Notes under the pieces: generated by a model
Told to the model about the DNA's origin: nothing
Databases searched by the model: none
What the model saw: only the letters and a program-made list of their open reading frames with translations
DNA from: Apostichopus japonicus
Taxonomy: Eukaryota > Echinodermata > Holothuroidea > Aspidochirotida > Stichopodidae
Direction of reading: 5' to 3'
Assembly (NCBI RefSeq): GCF_037975245.1
Contig: NC_092567.1
Span: 19,901,376-19,965,375 of the forward strand
DNA length: 64,000 nucleotides
Shown here: piece after piece, positions 56,822 to 64,000 of the stretch
Layout: each line of letters starts with the position of its first letter
How positions within the stretch are numbered: the first letter of the stretch is position 1
Position numbers and translations under genes: made by a program

Positions 56822-57481
56822 ATTTTGTTAGATTAGATTTTTAAAGACAAATTGATGCATATGCTTAATAAATCTTTTTATATAAATACTGCTGGCCCGG
56901 TATAGGATACAGTACATTGATCTTTCATGAACTGCTTGCCCAGTACAGAATCCAATTTTGTTGATGTCTTTTCATAAACGGCATGTCTTCCATCGTTTTA
57001 AAACCTCGTTCGGATTGAACTCTATCCCAGTGCCAGATTACCATCCCCAACACAAAGGTGACGCGAGGTGCCACCGGTGTGAACACCTCCACGGAAGACA
57101 TACCATCAAGATACCAATTCAACGTTTGTGGGGGCGTGCCTGCAAAACTTTAATATTGAAGGAGGAGGAGTGGGAATTGGATGTAAGAATCAAAACAATA
57201 GGAATTGATACACAGGTGCAATTAGCTGACATTTTCGAAACAAGGTTTTTAGCATATTATCCTTTGTGTACTGCTCCCAAATATGCTAGGAAGTCTGATT
57301 ATGGTCAACCATCCTCAAATTTCAAGAAACATTTTCGCTGCCACTATAAAAATTTGTTATCCAGATGGTGATATTTCATCGTCAGTTTTGCATAACTCTC
57401 AACGGTTGGGGAATAGTTGGAGAATCAAAAACTCTGGTAGAGTATTTTTTCAAAACTTCTCACAAAATTTAGCATGCTTAA

Positions 57482-57839
57482 AGGCATTGAAGACTCGCCC
57501 CAAACCGCGTGCCACGCTCTGAAAAAGTTAACTCTCCGTTGCTTGCAAGTGAAGTTTTTCTCTTGTCACTACAAAATGTAGACTAATGAAATGTGATACC
57601 TTGTCATCTTTAGCTGGACCTGAGATGTCCATCGCTGTATCGTTTGTACACTGTGCTGTGGGTATTGACCGCAGCTGTATGTATTGACTGTACACTAGTG
57701 TCTAAGTACCGACGGTAGCAAGCTGTGTGTGTATTTTCTGGGACCGATGGTGGTGTCTAACACTTCTGTTACACCTCATTTGAAACTAAGTCAGATTACC
57801 TGCATTAGACGTTTCTTTTTATGCGAGTCTTCAAACCCT
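57482..57839. mobile_element. TTAA-flanked MITE, copy 4 (complete, opposite orientation)
   Basis: TTAA at 57478-57481 and 57840-57843; ends AGGCATTGAAGACTCGC and GCGAGTCTTCAAACCCT. 358 bp, reverse orientation to copy 1. The interior ACCGCAGCTGTATGTATTGA and CGATGGTGGTGTCTAACACT match the other copies. Confidence 0.87.
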
Positions 57840-57843
57840 TTAA

Positions 57844-59019
57844 CATTGGGGCCAGTACTGACTACCTAATACGGTGTTGACCGTGTAAATTACTTGATTG
57901 TATACAATATTATAACTGTAAGTCTATTGTATTTAAACATTTCTATTTGCGTTGTACAGTCCCCCTTTTTCACCTTGGAGACCCTCCAGTAGCAGATGTA
58001 GTGGCCCGGGGCGAGGGTGCTTCCCTCCCCTCCCTTTTTGAGCAAATTTTAGATGCTTATTCTGAGTTGCAAGATTAGTGTTATTTTTGTAAACTTTTGA
58101 AGTAATTTATGTATCAATATTTGTTTACAAGTTTCTCTAATATTTTTCTTTTCTTTCTTGTGACTTTGTTGGCAACCCTCTCAAATGTTTTTGGGGTCCC
58201 TAAAAGAAGGACCCCCAGTTTGAATACCTATGTTGTAATTGGTGATTATCTTTTTGTGCATATTGTAAATACTTGCACTTGTGTTTAATATGTGCAATAT
58301 TTATTTTATTTATATTCCTTTGTGTGTGTGTGGTTGTTTGGGTGAGGGGGGGGGAGGGGAGGGGAGAGGAATGTAGGGAGGAGGTTGTTAGTCAGTTCAT
58401 TGTCTTTACAAGTTAACTTCCACTTTTAAAACAAGAAGAAAAAGCTGAAAATGTTTTAAATTGTTTTTCATTCATTTTTATGCATGTATCACACTGACAT
58501 ACAAAAACACTTCTGACAAAACTTGTAGAATCTACTAAAACCTTCAGACTTTACGTGCTAAGCAATCTTTATTTCGTTAAAAATTGGAAACTTATCTATG
58601 AGTGTTTTTAAGTTTGATCATTAACAGACTCATTCTTAAAGTTCCCTCATTCCTTGGACATTTCCTTTTTTTCCTTTTACGAGAGAAACCATGTGGGTTT
58701 ACAAAACTCAAAATATGTCTGGTTGTTACTACTAAGATGGCTTTCTTACTTCAAATTTTCATATACTGTTGGTATTCATCCACACCATTCCCCCACTGCC
58801 CCCCCCCCCCACAAATCCGCAGGAAACATGTTGCCTCACCTCCCTCAGGCCACCAAAACCTGTCTCCTACAGATTTATTATGGTAACGAATAGATTGAGA
58901 AAGAGAAGTGAGAGCTGGGGGGGGCGGGGTAGGGGGGTGGAGAATAGCAGTAGCTTGTACATAACAGGGTAAACTTTGAATCAAAAAGACACAAAACTGG
59001 CGAATCAAAATGTCAAACA
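57844..59019. other. Non-coding, two G-rich tracts
   Basis: G-runs at about 58347-58372 and 58917-58942 each contain four or more runs of G3+ and could form G-quadruplexes. ORFs over the C-rich strand at 58602-59020 are low-complexity artefacts. Confidence 0.5.
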
Positions 59020-61872
59020 TCTGTTTATTCCATAAGTTTTATTCCCTTAAGTATCGACAGTAAAACATTGTTAATAATGAAAAATAAATTAATCAAAAAT
59101 AACTTTTATCATTTTTCTTATTTGAAAGGTGCACTGAGGCATATATAGGTCCTAAAGTTTCCTAAGGAAAATTACAAGTTGTTAAGGCCAGAGATTTTAA
59201 TAACGTGCATTAATTATGACATCACAGGAGTACAAAACAAAGGCAAGATCACTAAGTACAATTCTCTTATTAAATGTCTCCTCGGGCAGTAATACGATCG
59301 TAATAGTGTGGGTTCACTACAGGTAAATATATATATTCCATGTGTATTGTATTTCTACAGATGCCTTTAACATAGTGATCCATTAGATGGGCCTTCATTA
59401 CTTGCATCAAAGGGGTGAAGATAAAGGGGCGGAGGGAGGGGGGGGGGTTGTGTTCGGGTAGCTTTCATGATTTGTTTTGTAGCATGCCATGATGCAAATA
59501 TCAAGTCTCGAAATCTAAATTCGTAAGAAATGAAACCGAGTTTGCAAGTCTGTATTTTGTCCCTGTCCGGTTCAGCAAGATTCAAAACATTTCACAGGAC
59601 AAAAGCTTGCTGACTTAATTCATATCAATGTGAAAAACTAGAAACACGGATGGAGATGCAATGCTTACGTTTCGGATGGGATGATGTTATTGTCTGTTCG
59701 ATAAATCGAAACTCTCCCGTCGCCACACTTGCGTAAACTTAATCCTTTTCAAGGGTATTTCACGCCCTGCAGCAGAATTCAATTTTTCTTTATTTGAAGT
59801 GATTGTATTAATCTACCTAATGACAGAGGACATCACCGTTTTTACAAATAACAGAATAGCTACTGTAGGAACTGAGATAATCCACAGGACACAGAACACA
59901 AGTTTGCACAAAGTTCACTTTTGTATAAATCCTATAAACTTAAATGCTCTTTAGAGTGATTTTTGAGCAAAGTTAAACCCTAATTTAGTGGACTTAATTG
60001 GAGCCGGAAATTGCCCTACTTGAGTATACTTCTTAGCATGATTCTTGAAACTTAATCAAACCCTGATTCCTGCTTTATTTAAAGCAGTTTACTGTCATAA
60101 TTAAAAGCAGGATAATTGTTAATAATCGAGTTATACTCCTTAGAGTGTATCCTGAAGCCGAGACAAACCCCCACTTTATTGCATGGACTGTTTTTATTTA
60201 TTTTTATATTGTCCAGCAATTACTACTTCTACTGATATTACAATCTTTTATCTGAAACAAAAGTTGAATTATTGTTCTGTCACTATGTGACACTCTGTCA
60301 ATCTTTGTGACACACTGTCACATTCTGTAACTCTCATACTACATAAAAAAAATGGGATGACCAAAATTGCACCAAATCAAAAATAAAATATCAGAGAATA
60401 ACAAGAGGAAGAGCCCAACTTTTCTTTTCATAGACTTTACAGGAATCGAGATTAATTGAGCTTAAATTGTTAAGATTAATACTGGAGTACATACCTATAC
60501 AAAATATGAGAAATTGTAACTGTACATCGAATAAACATAATCATCTCAAATAAAGTAAGAATAATAAAAAAAACAATAAAATTCTAATTATTAACACATT
60601 TAAAATATTGCACATGAACTAACTGTACAGTTAACACTAACATCCAAAAGCATGTATCTTTTACAAAGATAGTCAAAAAAACGGTAAAAATAAATGAGTC
60701 CACCATTTTCAGCCCCCTCCCCCCCCAAAAAATACTCTAAGCTACAGTTCAAACTACATTCCTCAAGGTGAGGTCGTCCCCAAATATGTAATCAAATGGC
60801 TAAAGATGACAGAGGAACTATGGTTGTGGGGGGTGGGGGGGAGGACTAACATGACCCCATAGAAAGTTTGAAAATTTGCAAGTTTAATATTTTGAAATGA
60901 AATTGAAATCGCAATATTACCTAAAATTCACAATGGTGACACAGTATTCAATTCACATCTCATGAGACTTGCCGATTAAAAATCTCAAATCATTGAGCAT
61001 TCCACTCATATCTGAATTAGTCATAGGAATGCTTTAGCCTACATAACTGTATCTACTTTTACTAATTAAACCGTTGGGGTCTTCGAGGTGGGTTCTGAGG
61101 CGCCTTTTTGCCTGGCGGAGGTTTCAGTTCTAGCTTTTGAAAGGTCGTAAAATTTGCTAGCTAGTCAAAATAATGGTCACTTGTCATTCCAACTTTAACA
61201 AACAAACAAGTGACACCCCAAAAGTGAGGAGGTAAAATTGACATACATTAATGCAGCAACGTTCAGGACTTACAGGGAATATCATCAACACCTAAACCCA
61301 CTCTGATCCACTTTTGATCCACATCTGATCCACCTATCCCACTTGAGCCACAAACCAATCCTCCCTCTCATCATTACAAATATATCATACGACCCAGAGA
61401 CACACCCCAAGGCAAGGAATAACAGCTAAATCTGTTCACTAATGCTTCATGTAAACATTGTTCCACTCTATGCCATGGGCACAATCAAAGGGGAAACCTT
61501 TCTTGCTGAGAGTGGGTAGAGGAAAGGGATCGTCTAGCACACTCTAAAGTGGACACGATTTATGAATCTTATTTTTTTTACACCTCTCCCTGAATAAAGT
61601 TTCCGTATGGGGGAGAGGGATGAAAAGTGAGCGATTACCCGCACCAAGTATAAATTCAGACTCGGTGGTACGAACTTACTTCCACAAGCTCGTCAATAGA
61701 CAAGGCCAGGTGACTCGTGCAAAGATGAGAGAAACATTTTGATCGTTTGTGACGTACGTCCATCAGTGCTGAAATTTAATCTGGTCACTTTGTGTACCCT
61801 AAATACAGGAAGATACGACCGGCCGTAACCAATCGGCTAAGACCATGCCCGTCCCGAGCAGAGTTTCGTAGT
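59020..61872 (-). other. Possible long 3' UTR or downstream region of the BTB gene
   Basis: No repeats or ORFs of note over 2.8 kb, following directly from the stop codon at 61873. Minus-strand AATAAA signals are present near 59027-59042. Transcription through it is an inference. Confidence 0.3.
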
Positions 61873-62070
61873 TTATACTGACGTGTTCTTCATACCGTAC
61901 GTCTCTTGAATCTGAGCTGTCAGAATGTCCTGCATCATCGACAGAGTATCGTGAAGGTGCGGCCGATTCCCTCGCAGCAGTTTACGGAAGGATTCGTTCT
62001 GGTTCAGAAGATCGGTGAAATTGGCAAGGAAGTAGGCATGACAATAGTTGAGAAGAGGGGCGCTGTAGAT
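61873..62070 (-). CDS. BTB/POZ-domain protein, last coding exon
   Basis: Minus strand, acceptor ttctttcacag; 66 codons including the stop. It reads IYSAPLLNYCHAYFLANFTD, then LLNQNESFRKLLRG and ends YGMKNTSV. This is the BACK-like helical tail that follows a BTB domain ('IY-A--L---C--FL--N----L----FR-LL'). It joins in phase 0 to the exon at 62685-62798. Only the C-terminus of the protein is in the window, so the subfamily (Armadillo-, ankyrin- or RCC1-linked BTB) cannot be settled. Such proteins are commonly CUL3 adaptors. Confidence 0.8.
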   Translation of the reverse strand: MYSAPLLNYCHAYFLANFTDLLNQNESFRKLLRGNRPHLHDTLSMMQDILTAQIQETYGMKNTSV

Positions 62071-62141
62071 CTGTGAAAGAAAGATATAATAAAACAAGAA
62101 AGTCAACAAAAAAAATGAAAAATTGTTGAGTATTGATACTG

Positions 62142-62575
62142 TTTGTTTGTTTGTTTGTTTTATTCGCACTAAGATTATTCAAAATACAAAAATATTACAA
62201 AGACATAATAGACAAATGGGACGGAATTGAAAAGAACAAAAATAGTAACAGGAGCTAAACCCATCAGGCTGACAGAACGTCGGCCCATTTCCAATGGGGC
62301 CCTATAGACGAAAAATTGCACTATCAATGGTAAATACTAAGGAAACCAATAAATAAGACACAAAAAACGTACTTATTGCACAAAATACTGAAAAGTGCCT
62401 CCCTCTCCCCCCCACCCCCTACATTACATGAGATGCTTCCTTAACTCAGCTCTAAAAAGATGAGAAGACTTGATGGATTTGATATGATTTGGAAGAGCAT
62501 TCCAATCCTGAATTGCCGTGAAGTAGAAAGTAGAGCTAACACCACCCTTAGAATCAATAACATAGAAATTGTGAT
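62142..62575 (-). mobile_element. LINE 3' end in the BTB gene intron
   Basis: Minus-strand translation (about 62545-62425) gives a LINE RT C-terminus: GVSSTFYFTAIQDWNALPNH, then IKSIKSSHLFRAELRKHLM and a stop. A 3' UTR follows, ending in (CAAA)n, which reads (GTTT)n at 62142-62160 on the plus strand. 5'-truncated. The insertion is in the same orientation as the host gene. Confidence 0.82.
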
Positions 62576-62684
62576 GTAGTATTACTCATCATAGATATAT
62601 CAGGGCAAACATTTTTGAAGCATTTTGTTCCTGCTTGTCCCCCTCCTTTTTTTATAGCATAAAATTAGTTGAGTCTCAACTCAC

Positions 62685-62798
62685 CCTCGCATGACTGTAG
62701 ATGGTGAGAGATGTCTCTGACGTCAACTTCTGAGAACAGAGGTGAGAGCAGTGGAGGACGAGATCATCGACGGCAAAAAAACTGGCTGCGGCCAAGAG
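62685..62798 (-). CDS. BTB/POZ-domain protein, penultimate exon
   Basis: 114 bp, 38 codons, phase 0 at both ends; acceptor ccctctgcgatcag, donor gtgagttg. It reads LLAAASFFAVDDLVLHCSHL, then CSQKLTSETSLTIYSHAR, the end of a BTB fold (ELL-AA--F-VD-L---C) and the start of the 3-box/BACK region. It follows the exon at 63616-63684 without frame change. Confidence 0.8.
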
Positions 62799-63615
62799 CT
62801 GATCGCAGAGGGAAGGATAAATAAAGAAATGGAGAATTGTCAAAATCCAGAAACAATGGACAAATATCTCTTTTAATTTAAAAAGGTTTGTTGTGTCTTT
62901 TGGGGCAACTAGACTGGTGTACTCAGTAGTGTGTTTTTAAAATGGTTGTAACCATGAAACTATTAAATAGTTCGAAATTGTGAAATGAAAAGGAAACGAT
63001 AAAACAAGTGACTACTACACAAAATTGTCGATAATCGCTTTGATTGTTCAAGAGTTGTGGAATGCAATCAGTACCCTTTACTATCCAACCCCCCCCCGCC
63101 CCCTTCACTGACCCCTGAGAAGGGTCTAGACAAATCTGGGACAGACAAAAGGAAACTTGAAAACTGAGAAAAAAACATGCTAAGTTGATGATAAAATTTG
63201 TGAGTGGCTACTAGTCTAATGCTATGAAATAGTGTTTTCGAAAAATAATCTATGTCACTACACAAACACAATCTATTCAAGAGGCAATTCACTTTCTAAA
63301 ATATAATTTTGAAAATCACATTCATAATATCATTTTATTAGTTCGGGACTTATAGGGTGGGCACGGATATTGATCTTCGGAGTCGCAGAGAGATTGTGAA
63401 TCCAATCTGCAGGCCATGACAAGATTTAGGATGATGCCAAAATGGAATATTATATTATACGGGAACTTAAAGATAAGAAGGTTGAACAATTGTCCTTCAT
63501 CTGCTCATGTTGATTTATCGTTGGAAATGAAAACATTGCTTTGATCTTCTGTGGGCTGCAGAGAATTTGCGCATGGGGGTCCCAGGGGGGGCGAATTTTG
63601 CCCGTCATGGCTTAC

Positions 63616-63684
63616 CTCTAATATATCCTTCGATGCTATTTGAAGTTTATCTGCATTCCCGTGATACAAAAACTCCATCACCAG
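63616..63684 (-). CDS. BTB/POZ-domain protein, internal exon
   Basis: 69 bp, 23 codons, acceptor tatcccctcatcag, donor gtaagcc. It reads LVMEFLYHGNADKL and QIASKDILE, the BTB strand-helix segment usually seen as 'LLEFIYTG----I---N--ELL'. The upstream exons, with the rest of the BTB fold and any partner domains, lie beyond the right edge. Confidence 0.78.
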
Positions 63685-64000
63685 CTGATGAGGGGATAGA
63701 AATGTTGAAAGGGAAAAAAATGTTAGAACAGAACGATATTATTGGTTATTGCTTTAAAACAAATATTCACGGACTTACATGACTTATATGAACATTTATA
63801 TGACGTAAAATAAAAGGCAAATGCTTAAAGAAAATTTTTTGGTTGGTTGTTGTTGTTCTTCTTTTGTTCTTAGGCCGTTTTCAATGAGCCCCCTGAAAGT
63901 TGTTCACAACATGAATGGTGATTATTGAATAATTGAGTACATATTTACACAGTAAAAATCTTAGAATACAATAATGAACTAAATTTTTTTCATTTTTTAA
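63685..64000 (-). other. Intron of the BTB gene (open to the right)
   Basis: AT-rich, nothing recognised; the preceding exon is outside the window. Confidence 0.5.

Noticed and set aside
59020-61872. Assigning this stretch as an independent non-coding RNA gene
   Set aside because: No conserved structure or promoter visible. A 3' UTR or plain intergenic DNA explains it as well.

Overview
This is a eukaryotic, gene-poor, repeat-rich, AT-rich window. The evidence is multi-exon genes with GT-AG introns, tRNA-derived SINEs, LINE 3' ends, a BEL/Pao LTR retrotransposon, many TIR/TSD-bounded DNA transposons and long (TA)n tracts. A marine invertebrate, perhaps an echinoderm or another non-vertebrate deuterostome, fits best. 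The species cannot be read from the sequence, so that is an inference.

Left part (1-13.5 kb): the minus strand carries five consecutive, phase-compatible exons of a TTC17 (tetratricopeptide repeat protein 17) orthologue, at 7413-7157, 5274-5163, 4281-4165, 2227-2118 and 1287-1140. The gene leaves the window on the left through a palindrome-rich satellite (1-1010). Its introns hold a LINE 3' end and a tandem repeat that has copied the end of a TTC17 exon together with its splice donor. A fold-back/direct repeat block (9157-10536), a TTAA-flanked MITE and one unassigned candidate exon (12198-12400) follow.

Middle part (14-34 kb): two intact intronless SLC35G1-like (EamA/DMT) transporter genes on the minus strand (21080-22162 and 26281-27342). 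A third, broken copy (about 14925-15507) is split by a small hAT-type MITE with a perfect 8-bp TSD. Around them are SINEs, MITEs and microsatellites. At 32941-33270 (minus) is a small gene of the MBF2-like family; a second member lies at 56259-56654 (plus). Both share a start-codon context.

Right-centre (35-54 kb): a mosaic of duplicated segments split by insertions whose target site duplications can be read directly: hAT-type elements at 40437-41011 (TSD GTCTCGAC) and 51691-53099 (TSD TGAGGAAC); two elements of a 5-bp-TSD family at 36606-37960 (TAGAA) and 41080-43267 (TTCTT); and a full-length BEL/Pao element at 43705-50685 (TSD ACAAA) with apparently identical LTRs, which has inserted into a SINE. 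Its gag-like and pol ORFs are in one frame, separated by a single TAA.

Right end (54-64 kb): a motif array with a 24-bp perfect palindrome lies upstream of the second MBF2-like gene. Then come a MITE, a long non-coding stretch (possible 3' UTR) and the last three exons of a BTB/POZ-domain gene on the minus strand (63684-61873), one of whose introns holds a LINE 3' end.

The cellular genes share no evident pathway. The window is best read as three ordinary loci (TTC17, SLC35G1-like, BTB) plus a dispersed MBF2-like pair, in a landscape shaped by mobile elements.
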